The notes under the pieces were generated by a model. It did no database searches. It was given only the letters and a program-made list of their open reading frames with translations, and had not been told where the DNA came from. Both the position numbers and the translations under genes were made by a program. A stretch of DNA of 33,318 nucleotides from a virus. Location of the stretch: the IMG/VR virus record IMGVR_UViG_3300021185_002032, positions 1 to 33,318 of that record; one strand, 5' to 3'. This document shows positions 25,092 through 33,318 of the stretch, in pieces. Position 1 is the first letter of the stretch. The number at the start of each line of letters is the position of its first letter.

Positions 25092-26546
25092 CTACGTTGT
25101 TCTTTTTAATAGTACAAAGTTGTTAGCTGCTTGAGTACACAAAGTTCTTTCCGATAGGAAGTGAACATTCATTGCATCCTCGTCACTTGTGTAGTTTCCA
25201 CCAACTGATCCAGTTACCCAAGATTTCAAACGTCTGTCATCAGCCTCTGAAGCTCTATAACGGATATGTAAGAATGGTCGTGAGATGTTCTGTCCTAATT
25301 GTTGGTCATATACAGTAGATGTTCCTGCTGGAACGATTACTCCAGATATATCTGTAATACCTCCACGAGTTGTAGAATCATTTAGATATTTCCAGTCAGT
25401 CTTATAGAAATCGTAAGATCCTCTACGGAATCCTGAGAAGCCTAAGTTCAACGCCATTTCTGCTGAATTTTCGAATACACCGTAAGATGTACCATCTGTT
25501 CCATAAGAATTTTGTTGTGCTAACATATTATCAATGCTCAATGCAGTTTCGCGATCTAAGAACATCATGTTCTCTTCAATTGCTCCTTGCTTGTCAAGCT
25601 CTTGTAATATAGTATCAAACGCTCCAAGTCCTGCTGTAGCAGAAGACGCACCGTCAAAGTCAGCATCGTTAAATACTAAACCTCTTGTTTCTAGTGCATC
25701 AAATAAACCTTGCATACCTGATATAGTTGCCCCAGAAGCATCAGCAATAGCGCCTGCTGCGTCAGTAGCTTCAACCATTGACATTTCTAAGTAATCTTCG
25801 AAACGAATACGAGACTCGTGCTCAGACTTTAGGTACCATAAGTATCCTCCAGTTCCAATTTCAGTAGTAACTTCAACCCATCCGATTTGAGCAACGTCTG
25901 ATCCGTTAACGGCATACTTGTCTCTTAGAATGATTGGCTTGTTACTGAATTGTGTGAAAGACGCATCAATTGAATTACCAGCTAAGCTAGATCCTTTTCC
26001 GTATTCAGAACCATATACAAATGTACTAACACCTGTTTGAGTATGTAAGCCAGTTGGCAATTGCCCATTGGCAGTATCATATACTACGATGTCGTATGTT
26101 ACATTAGTTCCAACTTGAGGTGTAACGATTGCTTTTACAAAAGCTTTTGCTGTTACATTACCCTTAGATAGTACTATTGTCATGTTAGGCCCTAGTAAAG
26201 GAGCTTTACCGTCTGGTGATGTTGTTGCATCTGGTAAAGATATTGTTTTGGTTGCTGCTGCTTGAGTTGTTACATTATCGTAAGCGATGTGTAATCTTCC
26301 TTGCTCTGACCAAACTACTTGATCCGACGCCATAGGCATCTCAGCTCCGACCATACGTAAAAATCCTGTGATTGTTCTGTTTCCATAACGCTCGATTTCT
26401 TTTTCGTATACCTCAGGTAAAAATTGTTGTGTAAAATCCATGTCCGCTAAAGATAGGTAGTTGTCTCCAAACAAACCTTTTACTGGACGTGGTGTTAAGT
26501 GCGCTAAATTGGCTAATGTAGCCGGCGCGGTTGCAAATCCTGCCAT
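25092..26546 (-). CDS. Major capsid protein
   Basis: A 484-residue protein that I take to be the HK97-fold capsid subunit. It lies directly after the scaffold gene, has the usual size, and has a balanced, globular composition rich in Ala, Gly and Thr. Recognisable segments are PVKGLFGDNYLSLADMDFTQ, ERYGNRTITGFLRMVGAEMP and SDQVVWSEQGRLHIAYD near the N-terminus, SRIRFEDYLEMSMVEATDAA in the middle, and RPFLHIRYRASEADDRRLKS near the end. These fit capsid proteins of crAss-like or related marine Bacteroidota podoviruses, though I cannot confirm the lineage. There is no cleavable N-terminal delta-domain of the long HK97 type. The start has the leader AAGAAAAATT-ATG, and a GC-rich hairpin follows the gene. 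Confidence 0.88.
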   Translation of the reverse strand: MAGFATAPATLANLAHLTPRPVKGLFGDNYLSLADMDFTQQFLPEVYEKEIERYGNRTITGFLRMVGAEMPMASDQVVWSEQGRLHIAYDNVTTQAAATKTISLPDATTSPDGKAPLLGPNMTIVLSKGNVTAKAFVKAIVTPQVGTNVTYDIVVYDTANGQLPTGLHTQTGVSTFVYGSEYGKGSSLAGNSIDASFTQFSNKPIILRDKYAVNGSDVAQIGWVEVTTEIGTGGYLWYLKSEHESRIRFEDYLEMSMVEATDAAGAIADASGATISGMQGLFDALETRGLVFNDADFDGASSATAGLGAFDTILQELDKQGAIEENMMFLDRETALSIDNMLAQQNSYGTDGTSYGVFENSAEMALNLGFSGFRRGSYDFYKTDWKYLNDSTTRGGITDISGVIVPAGTSTVYDQQLGQNISRPFLHIRYRASEADDRRLKSWVTGSVGGNYTSDEDAMNVHFLSERTLCTQAANNFVLLKRTT

Positions 26547-26554
26547 AATTTTTC

Positions 26555-27742
26555 TTATTTAATGTGTTTAAATGTTTTAATTTTCAATTTTGAATCACTT
26601 CCCCCAGAATCAACAGATCTTACCGCCCATCCATTCGATGTTTTAACGTCTTCGTGAACACCTCTAGCGCCCATTTGTACATTTTTCGAATTAGACATAC
26701 TTGTTTTCATTGCATCGGCTTTGCCTTGCTCATAAAAATGATTTGCAATAGAATCTGCATTCATAGCCGTAAACAATCCCTTATGGTACCCCGCTGCATC
26801 TGACATTTGATTATCTTTATCCAAGAACTTCTTGACAAAATTATTAATGTCGCTTTGGGTTTCCTTAATAGTAGGAGCGTCTTTAACTTTAAAACGGAAT
26901 TTTTTGTCTCCAACTTGATAATCAAAACCTTTGAAATCATTGTTAAAAACATTTTCTGTTTTCTTTAAAAACGTTTGTGATTGTTTTTCAGCTAATCGAG
27001 TTGCTGCTTCGTTTTCTTTTGTATAGCGATTGAAAAAGTCTACCGCTTTCTTTTGTTCAGGAGCTAGCCTTGAGCCACCTTTTATTTCCTGATAATATTT
27101 ATCCTTTAATCCAGTAAGATGATTTTTAGCTTTTGCTAATTCCTCTCTTCTGGCTAGTTTTTTTCTTCGTATATCTCTTTCCTCGTCTAAGTCTTCATCA
27201 TAAAGAAAGTTATCTTCCATCATAAAGTCTATATCTTCCTCATCTAAATGAGGCTTTGTATTAGCATAGTACTCTCTTAATAGCTGAGATTCATCTAAGT
27301 CCTCGTAATTTTTATTAAGCTTTACATAATCCTCAAGAGTTCCGCTGGTTTCATTCATAAAGTCTACAACTTTTTGAATATTTTCAGGTAGCTCAACGCC
27401 GGTTTCTCTTTGCTCTTCTATAGCCTCAACTATATTGTCTTGCAAATCGCCTGCTTGCTCCTGTACTTCTTCTTCTGTTATTTCTTCAAGAACAGATTGT
27501 TCTTCATTTTGAACGGGCTCCCGTACTTCTTGAACCACTTCCTCGCTGTTGCTTTCGTCTTTGGGTTGCTCGACAGGAACATCGCTTGCATTTGCTTCTT
27601 GTTCTGGAATGGCATCTTCTTTGGGTTTATTTAGTTCTCCTAAATTTACTTTAATAACACCGTCATCAAGCGACACTGGGCTTTCAACGACATTTTCTAC
27701 TACCTCTTCAGGTACATTTTGGTTTTCTGTTTGTTCTGACAT
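26555..27742 (-). CDS. Scaffolding protein candidate
   Basis: A 395-residue, charged, low-complexity protein immediately upstream of the capsid gene, the usual place for a scaffold. Residues 1-150 are very acidic (runs such as EEITEEEVQEQAGD). The middle (about 155-300) is helical and rich in Glu/Lys/Leu/Tyr with DLDEERDIRRKKLARREELA, fit for coiled-coil dimers. The last about 20 residues are basic (SKLKIKTFKHIK), like the capsid-binding end of P22 scaffold. No protease motif is visible, so it is a simple scaffold rather than a protease fusion. The 32-base gap to the portal gene and 8-base gap to the capsid gene suggest one transcript. Confidence 0.8.
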   Translation of the reverse strand: MSEQTENQNVPEEVVENVVESPVSLDDGVIKVNLGELNKPKEDAIPEQEANASDVPVEQPKDESNSEEVVQEVREPVQNEEQSVLEEITEEEVQEQAGDLQDNIVEAIEEQRETGVELPENIQKVVDFMNETSGTLEDYVKLNKNYEDLDESQLLREYYANTKPHLDEEDIDFMMEDNFLYDEDLDEERDIRRKKLARREELAKAKNHLTGLKDKYYQEIKGGSRLAPEQKKAVDFFNRYTKENEAATRLAEKQSQTFLKKTENVFNNDFKGFDYQVGDKKFRFKVKDAPTIKETQSDINNFVKKFLDKDNQMSDAAGYHKGLFTAMNADSIANHFYEQGKADAMKTSMSNSKNVQMGARGVHEDVKTSNGWAVRSVDSGGSDSKLKIKTFKHIK

Positions 27743-27774
27743 GATAAAATATTATATGATTGTTATTACTATTA

Positions 27775-30207
27775 TTACCTAGGATCGAACGCACCTAAGC
27801 CAAATCCTTGGCTCATTACGTCATTTCCTGCGGATTCAAAGTTTTTAGGCGGTAGATCGTTTTTTCTTTGAGCAATCATTTCGCTTTGCTGAGTACCTTG
27901 TATCCTAGTTCTTTGATCTTTACGATCTTCAATTTCTTTTTCTTTAGATTTAGCGCCGTCTACTTCTATGCCCTTTAATTGCATGTTGTATTGGAATTCT
28001 AATGCCATTAATTCTTTTTTAGCATTAACCTCAACACTTATTCTTTTTTCTTCCAGGCTGCCTTTGAGTTGTTCTAACTGAGACTTGGTTTGGAACATAG
28101 CTTGATCTTTTTGCACTTCTGCCTGGGCTGCCACTTGTTGCGCTTGAGCATTAGCCTGCGCTTGCGCTTGTATATTAGCTTGTTGTTCCGCTTGTAACCT
28201 TTCTTGTCTTTTCTTTTGTTTAACCTTAAGTAGCTGGTTGGCTAGTTTAAGATTTTTTACTTCGCGGATGTCTATAGCGTCGGAAAGATCTATGCTACCT
28301 TGTTGCAATGCAACTTGAATATTGTTTTCTAATGTGGTTTTTTCTTCTTCGTCAGGCATTAATTCTAGCATTATACCAAAGTCGTGCATATATAAATTAG
28401 ACATTTCTTCTAAAACGCCTACATTGAACTTGCCTATCTTGGTTATAAAAGCTTCCTTAGCTGGATGGTACTCTATTATATCTGATATTCTTAAAGATAA
28501 ACATTCGCAAAGTTCTCTTGTTAAATATAATCCCGAATCAAGTATGTGTCTAGTTGCGGTATTTGAGTTAGCTGCAGCTAGCTTTTGTACACCAACTAAT
28601 GCTCTAGAGTCCGGCGTAGATCCGTCTCTTGCTTCGTTTAGACCGGTTACATCCCTTATCATTTGTAGATAATAGTTGTAAGTTGCAATTAATGTTTGCA
28701 ATTTTGCACCGCCGCTTCCGGTTGGTACCTCTTGTATAGGAACTTTACCGGGATTCATATCCCCATCCTGTGTAAACGACCTACCTATTATAGAACCCGT
28801 TTGGAAAAACATATTTAATGCCTCTTGCGGATTGTAATTTGTTCCATTGCCTAAGTCAACTTCATTGATACCGTCAGCATCAAGGTATACTCCATCGGGT
28901 ATCATTCTTTGGAGCACTTGCTGTAATTTCAAGTGAGTTAGTTGTACCATATCAGCAAACCCTGTACACTTGCTTACTAACGATTCTATTCTGCCCTTGT
29001 ACATTCTGGGCGCAGTAATCGCGTAATTCATTTTAACTTTAGATACATCACTTTTAGGGCGCATCATATTCTTTGCCATTTCCCACTTAAGCATTATATC
29101 TGTGCCAACAATCATAACGCCTTCATAAAGCACTTCAAGAGATCTTGACATTTTGCCGAATTGTTCTTCTAGCATTTCTACTGGAGGATCAAATTGATCA
29201 TCTCGCACTATTATTTTACTAGCACCTGTTGCTGTTTCTTTAACCTTATATACCTCATTCATATAAGTCTTATAATTAAAATATAAAACTTGTATAACGT
29301 TTGAGTCCCTATTGTTGTTATATTGGTTGCTTACGCTTTGATCAAATACTCCGTAATTCTGCGTTCCTTGTTGCTTAATTTTTTCTAATTGATCTTGAGT
29401 TAATTCAGGAAATTGTTTTTTAATTTCATTTATTGGCACAAACTTAACTTCTCCAGCGTAATATATGTCCTGGAAATAAGGGTCCTCTGTATAAGAATAT
29501 ACTAAATAAGCTGGATCAACATAATCAACAGTTACTCCTTCTGACTCTGAAAAGTTATTTTTAACAGCACCTATACCTAGTGTTACTAAATCTAAGTAAG
29601 TTCTTCTTTTTGTTAAGTCGTACCTATTTTCGTCTAACAGCGTGTTAAGCGCGGTTTCTTCAGCTATTTCTATGCCTTGCTTGTAAGTAAGCTGCATGTG
29701 TATATCAAGCTCTTCCTGAGAATCTGGTAAAGTTTCCGGTGGATTTTCAAAAAGATTAATACCAAAATTTTCTTGAGCAAAGTTATTTAATTCCTCTGTT
29801 TGCTTGTCTCTTATAATAGACTCCATATAAGCAGTCCTCTTGCTTACGCCGTAAGGGTCCTGCGAATAAGTAGTAATATCAAAAGATCTGTCAGCAATAC
29901 CATTAACAACTATATCAACAAATTTTGATAATATTGGAACCGGTTTCCAGTCGAGGTTTAAATAAGATAAATCACCATTTATGGAAAGTTCATCTTTATA
30001 TTTCTGTACTGGCTGTTCACCCCTTGAATATAATCTTAATGTATGAAAAGAATTTTGATTACTTCTGAAGCGAGTTACACCCGAGTTGCTGCTGAACCAT
30101 TCATTTTGAATCGCTCTACCAACTCGCAATCCGTAATCCTGAGAAACTTTCTCCTGATCACTTACCACCTGGCTAGGGAAAAAACTATTTGTTACGCTAT
30201 TCGCCAT
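27775..30207 (-). CDS. Portal protein
   Basis: The 810-residue dodecameric ring through which DNA is packed and ejected. It follows TerL by one base (TAA-T-ATG). Portal-like segments include the N-terminal GLRVGRAIQNEW and LRLYSRGEQPVQKYKDEL, and the central YNYYLQMIRDVTGLNEARDG with SRALVGVQKLAAANSNTATR. The C-terminal region (about 655-770) is a long Gln/Ala-rich helix (QANIQAQAQANAQAQQVAAQ) followed by a Lys/Glu helix. This corresponds to the extended portal barrel seen in P22-like and crAss-like podoviruses. The C-terminus ends FGLGAFDPR. The size (about 800 aa) is above that of most siphovirus portals and fits that group. Confidence 0.93.
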   Translation of the reverse strand: MANSVTNSFFPSQVVSDQEKVSQDYGLRVGRAIQNEWFSSNSGVTRFRSNQNSFHTLRLYSRGEQPVQKYKDELSINGDLSYLNLDWKPVPILSKFVDIVVNGIADRSFDITTYSQDPYGVSKRTAYMESIIRDKQTEELNNFAQENFGINLFENPPETLPDSQEELDIHMQLTYKQGIEIAEETALNTLLDENRYDLTKRRTYLDLVTLGIGAVKNNFSESEGVTVDYVDPAYLVYSYTEDPYFQDIYYAGEVKFVPINEIKKQFPELTQDQLEKIKQQGTQNYGVFDQSVSNQYNNNRDSNVIQVLYFNYKTYMNEVYKVKETATGASKIIVRDDQFDPPVEMLEEQFGKMSRSLEVLYEGVMIVGTDIMLKWEMAKNMMRPKSDVSKVKMNYAITAPRMYKGRIESLVSKCTGFADMVQLTHLKLQQVLQRMIPDGVYLDADGINEVDLGNGTNYNPQEALNMFFQTGSIIGRSFTQDGDMNPGKVPIQEVPTGSGGAKLQTLIATYNYYLQMIRDVTGLNEARDGSTPDSRALVGVQKLAAANSNTATRHILDSGLYLTRELCECLSLRISDIIEYHPAKEAFITKIGKFNVGVLEEMSNLYMHDFGIMLELMPDEEEKTTLENNIQVALQQGSIDLSDAIDIREVKNLKLANQLLKVKQKKRQERLQAEQQANIQAQAQANAQAQQVAAQAEVQKDQAMFQTKSQLEQLKGSLEEKRISVEVNAKKELMALEFQYNMQLKGIEVDGAKSKEKEIEDRKDQRTRIQGTQQSEMIAQRKNDLPPKNFESAGNDVMSQGFGLGAFDPR

Positions 30208-30208
30208 A

Positions 30209-32422
30209 TTATTTTTTTATTATTTTTGATGTCGTACCCTCGTGAGAATATTTTGCAAATCTTAAATTAACGACCTGTCTTTGTATTTTATTATTTGGCC
30301 TATATAAATCTTTATTACAAGCCATTATAGCTAAACCAGAACTAATAGCAGCATCAAATTTTGTTCTGTTATTTATATCAAACTTAGACCAATCGTTTAG
30401 TGTTTCGTTAAAGTACATTGTGCCATACTGGCCTTCTTCATTTAAACCGACGTGTCTATCTATATACATTTCAATAGCCGCTGCGTGAGCTTGCTTTATA
30501 TCTTCACTTGAGTTTGGTATTCCGCCAATTTCTTTTTCTGTTACCGACAGCTTGTTCCAAAGCTTATCAGGTCTGTTCATTGAGTATCCGCGATAGCCTC
30601 TTCTTTTAAAATAATATAAAAGCCTCGGCTTATTGTTTTCACACAATAAAGGCATACCGTAAAATACACATGCCATTAGCACATCTTCAAAAAACATTTC
30701 TGCTGTTTGCGGTCTTGCTACATATTCCAGAAAGAAAGTACTCGGAGGAGCATCTTCCATACTAAACTTAGTTAATCCGTGTAAAGCTCCTTTAGATCCT
30801 CTTCCGTCTGTTGTTCCGGATATATCATAACTATCGCAGCCAAAAGCCCCCATGTGTTCGTTACCTGGATACTTTATACCATTACGTGTAGTTTGCCTAT
30901 TTTGAATATTATAACTAGGTGTCCAAGAAATTAAAAACCTACCTTGGGGGTTTGGATTAAATATTACTTTCGTATCTTTAACACCGTGTTCCCACTGAAA
31001 ACTTCCTCTTGTCAGCACATTACTGTTGCCTAAGTCTTCGTTATAATCTATTTGTTCGTATATTTTTGCTAAATTAAATATACTATTTTTTGTTTCATCT
31101 CTGAAAGCGTGTTCTTCTGTTCTAGGGAATTGTCTGTAAAACTCGTTTAGAGCGTCCTGGTCGCCTTTTAATCCTTCTACCTCATTATTCCAGTGCTCGA
31201 TGACTCCGACTTCTATAACGTCTCCGTGTGGCCCTACGGTGCCTTCTGGCGGTCTATTAAATACTGGTTGCCCGTATTCGTCAATAAACCCCTCGTAATT
31301 CCACTCCATGGGAATAAACAAAGAATACAGTCCAGACTTTGTTTGTCCGTTCGCATTTCTTTTTGTTACGTCAGAGCTGTTGTATAACTTCTTAAAGTTT
31401 TCTCCTCCTTTATCTAAAGCGTTTGAGGTTGATCCCATCATACACTTACCTATAATTCTACTACCTAGTCTTAAACAAGTTTTTGTTACTCGCCAGTTAT
31501 TAAGTATATTGTTTGGTCTTTCCCATTTACCGCTTTCGTCGTGTACTAATAATTTTAGTTTTTCACCATCGTATGCGTTGTCACCTGTGTTTTTCCAGTC
31601 GATTGTAGTGTCAAGCCCGACAATGTCTTCCGTTGCGGTGTTAGAGTCAAGTTTCTTTCTTGTAAACTTTGATGCAGGGACTCTGTAGGCGAGTTCTGTC
31701 TTGGGGCGGTCCATCCCATCCTGGATTGGTTTAAAGAAGAATGGATAGTTAATCGATATTGGTACAACTTTGTCTGTAAACATTTTCTTTGCATCACCCC
31801 CAGACTTGGACAGTATTCCAAATCGAGCATCTGAAGATATTGTTGCTTGGTTAACAGTCTCGCCGGAAGCCATAAAAGAAAATCCAGATCGTCTGTTTTT
31901 GAGGTAGGACATTCCATAACATCTTTTGTCTGCTTTGCAAGCTTCCCAGAATATGTAGAATAATCTGTTTGATTCTCTAAAGTCAGGTTGCCCAACGTCA
32001 ATCTTGGACCACTGCAGGTACATAAAGTGAGTACCAGTAATGTAAGTAGCCACACCTCTATTATTGAACCAATGACCTTCCTCTCTTTTTCTAAATTGCT
32101 CATCTATATATTTTTCCCAAGTTTCTTTAAATTCATCTGGATAATCTCGCCAATCAAATATACTATTAATACTTTTTAACTCTTTAGGATATTCCTCCGG
32201 TGTCCATTTGTTGGTTTCTTTACTTACCTTAGCAGGAACTGCTGGCAAAGCAATTTTTAAACCTTGTATATTGTATATTTCCCCTATCTTACCTGTTCTG
32301 CTTATAACAACAACGTCGTGTTCCTTGTTATAACCGTACTCCCATTTTCTGCTTCTATTTAATCTAGATATAGTATTTGGCTTAATAGGTGTTATTATAT
32401 TGTATAGATCCTGCGTATACAT
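30209..32422 (-). CDS. terL: Terminase large subunit (ATPase-nuclease)
   Basis: The packaging motor of 737 residues. The ATPase region has a deviant Walker A KNRRSGFS (residues 175-182), with the lysine at the front rather than before the last Ser, as in P22-like terminases (KARQLGFS). A Walker B LLVHDES follows with Asp295-Glu296. The RNase H-like nuclease begins at AFGCDSYDIS with Asp530 and Asp533, and a late acidic motif is likely around KFDAAISSG. The N-terminal 170 residues (GVATYITGTHFMYLQWSKID) are typical of large terminases. Its ATG shares one base with the stop of the upstream small gene (TAATG), implying coupled translation of the two terminase parts. Confidence 0.95.
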   Translation of the reverse strand: MYTQDLYNIITPIKPNTISRLNRSRKWEYGYNKEHDVVVISRTGKIGEIYNIQGLKIALPAVPAKVSKETNKWTPEEYPKELKSINSIFDWRDYPDEFKETWEKYIDEQFRKREEGHWFNNRGVATYITGTHFMYLQWSKIDVGQPDFRESNRLFYIFWEACKADKRCYGMSYLKNRRSGFSFMASGETVNQATISSDARFGILSKSGGDAKKMFTDKVVPISINYPFFFKPIQDGMDRPKTELAYRVPASKFTRKKLDSNTATEDIVGLDTTIDWKNTGDNAYDGEKLKLLVHDESGKWERPNNILNNWRVTKTCLRLGSRIIGKCMMGSTSNALDKGGENFKKLYNSSDVTKRNANGQTKSGLYSLFIPMEWNYEGFIDEYGQPVFNRPPEGTVGPHGDVIEVGVIEHWNNEVEGLKGDQDALNEFYRQFPRTEEHAFRDETKNSIFNLAKIYEQIDYNEDLGNSNVLTRGSFQWEHGVKDTKVIFNPNPQGRFLISWTPSYNIQNRQTTRNGIKYPGNEHMGAFGCDSYDISGTTDGRGSKGALHGLTKFSMEDAPPSTFFLEYVARPQTAEMFFEDVLMACVFYGMPLLCENNKPRLLYYFKRRGYRGYSMNRPDKLWNKLSVTEKEIGGIPNSSEDIKQAHAAAIEMYIDRHVGLNEEGQYGTMYFNETLNDWSKFDINNRTKFDAAISSGLAIMACNKDLYRPNNKIQRQVVNLRFAKYSHEGTTSKIIKK

Positions 32423-32697
32423 TACTTAGATCTTTTTTCAGCAAAGCCTTTGAAATCTTTTTTTTCAGCTTCCTCTTTTGGCCTACCATCTAAAGCTCTT
32501 TGCTCATCATTAATACGGTTTAGGATTTCGAAAGCATCGAATATAGCCAGCTTTTTTGTAGCCGCTGCATTCTTAAGCCTGTCTGCTGATATGTCGTCGT
32601 CCGAATCTACGATAGCTTCTTTAGCTACCTTTATTAATTCTTCAACTGCTTTCTGCCCAGCTAGGATTATATTCCTCTTCGTTTCCTTTATGTCCAT
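32422..32697 (-). CDS. Terminase small subunit candidate
   Basis: A 91-residue helical protein with segments NIILAGQKAVEELIKVAKEA and ADRLKNAAATKKLAIFDAFE, and a charged C-terminus ending FAEKRSK. Size, helix content and the position directly before terL (TAATG overlap) suggest TerS, which would choose the DNA to be packed. There is no clear helix-turn-helix, so this rests mainly on order. The only ATG in the frame is at 32697, inside the upstream gene, giving a 56-base overlap in another frame. Pfam-type comparison is needed to rule out another small packaging factor. Confidence 0.65.
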   Translation of the reverse strand: MDIKETKRNIILAGQKAVEELIKVAKEAIVDSDDDISADRLKNAAATKKLAIFDAFEILNRINDEQRALDGRPKEEAEKKDFKGFAEKRSK

Positions 32698-33235
32698 AAT
32701 TGATTGTAATTGAATTCGTGGGTACTCGGTATAACCTCTGCCCTTCTATAATAAACTCGTATTCTGATGTAGGTATAAACCCTACTATATTATCTACCTC
32801 TAAGCCGCAAGTACAATATTTAACCACGCCTATTAGTGGTTTTTCTTTTTCAATAGAAAACATTTTAGTTTCCTTAATGGGGGCAACAAAACAAAAGCCT
32901 TCCAAAGCTTTCCATTCACCGCCTCTTTTGTATGCGTATACTTGATCCGGCTGTGCCAAATAAGTTTCTTCTGTTAAATAGCTTTTACTATTTTTTTCTT
33001 CACCTCTTACATCTCTAAATCTTCTAAATACATTGTGATGCAATATCACTTCATCTCCTTCTCGAAGCTCTTGGTATTTTTTAGCTAGAGGTAAACTTAG
33101 TATAACCCCTATTCTATTTGAATACTCGTGGTTTTGTAACTCAGTGTTTAATAGTAATTCTTGTCCTTCAATTGTAGTCTGCCCTGTCGTTCTGCCTCCT
33201 TGCGGTGTTACAAGGTAGTTAAATACACTTTGCAT
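32642..33235 (-). CDS. GroES-like co-chaperonin with two predicted barrels
   Basis: A 197-residue protein. The first part (about 25-103) has the GroES pattern: RIGVILSLP (41-49), REGDEVILHHNVF (58-70) and DQVYAYK (97-103). These match 'GxVxxVG ... xVGDxVIFxxY ... ILA'. The second part (about 114-180) repeats the theme: FCFVAPI, PLIGVVKYC (133-141), VGFIPTSEYEF (151-161) and LYRVPTNSIT (168-177). So it looks like two GroES-like beta-barrels in tandem, where T4 gp31 has one. Such proteins help the host GroEL fold capsid protein; being in the packaging/capsid operon supports this. A clear GroEL-binding mobile loop is not evident. Alternative: a beta-barrel with no chaperonin link. Confidence 0.6.
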   Translation of the reverse strand: MQSVFNYLVTPQGGRTTGQTTIEGQELLLNTELQNHEYSNRIGVILSLPLAKKYQELREGDEVILHHNVFRRFRDVRGEEKNSKSYLTEETYLAQPDQVYAYKRGGEWKALEGFCFVAPIKETKMFSIEKEKPLIGVVKYCTCGLEVDNIVGFIPTSEYEFIIEGQRLYRVPTNSITINYGHKGNEEEYNPSWAESS

Positions 33236-33236
33236 T

Positions 33237-33318
33237 TTACCATGAAATGTTATATTCCACAGATATTGACATGTTCTTGTTGAAGTCTTTCCAAGGCATA
33301 AGAATCTCCCCCTTAGAT
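33237..33318 (-). CDS. C-terminal end of an upstream gene, cut by the window edge
   Basis: On the minus strand, a frame open to the edge reads SKGEILMPWKDFNKNMSISV and on to VEYNISW, then TAA, one base before the GroES-like ATG. This tight TAA-A-ATG junction is like others in the operon, so I read it as the 3' end of another late gene. Alternatively, the internal ATG at 33299 could start a 20-residue peptide. It is preceded at good spacing by AGGGGGAG, the only strong Shine-Dalgarno-like sequence I saw at a possible start here. Too short to assign a family. Confidence 0.5.
   Translation of the reverse strand, partial: SKGEILMPWKDFNKNMSISVEYNISW

Noticed and set aside
26761-26952. A 63-codon minus-strand frame within the scaffold gene
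   Set aside because: Ile/Leu/Lys-rich out-of-frame shadow of the scaffold coiled-coil region with no start leader.
28100-28200. Gln/Ala repeat in the portal gene as a possible tandem DNA repeat
   Set aside because: The codons vary and the stretch fits the helical barrel of long portals, so it is protein composition rather than a DNA repeat element.
31555-32103. A 182-codon minus-strand frame inside terL
   Set aside because: It overlaps the ATPase core of terL in another frame and shows no recognisable motif; terL motifs are intact in the main frame, so there is no frameshift.
1-33318. Stop-codon reassignment as known in some crAss-like phages
   Set aside because: Genes end normally at TAA, TAG and TGA, and long genes stay open without needing recoding.
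1-33318. CRISPR array, tRNA, insertion sequence or attachment site
   Set aside because: No regularly spaced repeats, cloverleaf sequence, transposase or integrase was seen; the only repeats are the short tag-coding copies.

Overview
This window reads as part of the genome of a tailed, podovirus-like bacteriophage of a Bacteroidota host, probably aquatic. That host call is an inference. It rests on AT-rich DNA, gene starts that almost all lack a Shine-Dalgarno sequence and instead carry an A-rich leader touching the ATG, and several protein types that I know from uncultured marine Bacteroidota phages. There is no integrase, repressor, rRNA or tRNA in view, and every gap between genes is shorter than 140 bases.

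Layout. At the left edge, on the + strand, is the 3' two thirds of a class I ribonucleotide reductase large subunit (1-1431), a nucleotide-metabolism gene. A bidirectional hairpin terminator (1438-1468) separates it from everything else. The rest (1532-33318) is one densely packed minus-strand late operon, read from right to left: an upstream gene fragment, a GroES-like protein that appears to hold two beta-barrels, a probable small terminase subunit, large terminase, portal, scaffold, major capsid protein, a conserved unknown protein, two probable head-tail ring proteins, a 1517-residue tail hub/stabilisation-type protein, an Ig-like tail protein and a small virion protein. Next come three genes in the order of a podovirus internal (ejected) core: a 212-residue Ala/Gln-rich protein, a 434-residue protein and a 3138-residue giant. 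The operon ends with small basic proteins mixed with a lysis set.

The order terminase - portal - scaffold - capsid - rings - hub - giant cargo proteins, and the sizes of portal (810 aa), TerL (737 aa) and MCP (484 aa), fit P22-like and crAss-like podoviruses. Membership of Crassvirales cannot be settled by eye.

The most interesting parts are: (1) the giant protein, a 'polyvalent' protein with an HExxH zincin-like site, a HAD phosphatase-like domain and an ADP-ribosyltransferase-like domain apparently inserted inside the HAD domain; (2) six short basic proteins near the operon end that all carry an SP-x-K motif, four of which share an N-terminal GIGPxxLG tag joined to unrelated C-terminal parts, a layout like T4 internal proteins with a common head-targeting sequence; (3) a 51-residue holin-like gene whose stop overlaps the endolysin start as ATGA; (4) a tandem GroES-like protein in the packaging cluster whose 3' end overlaps the probable terS gene by 56 bases.
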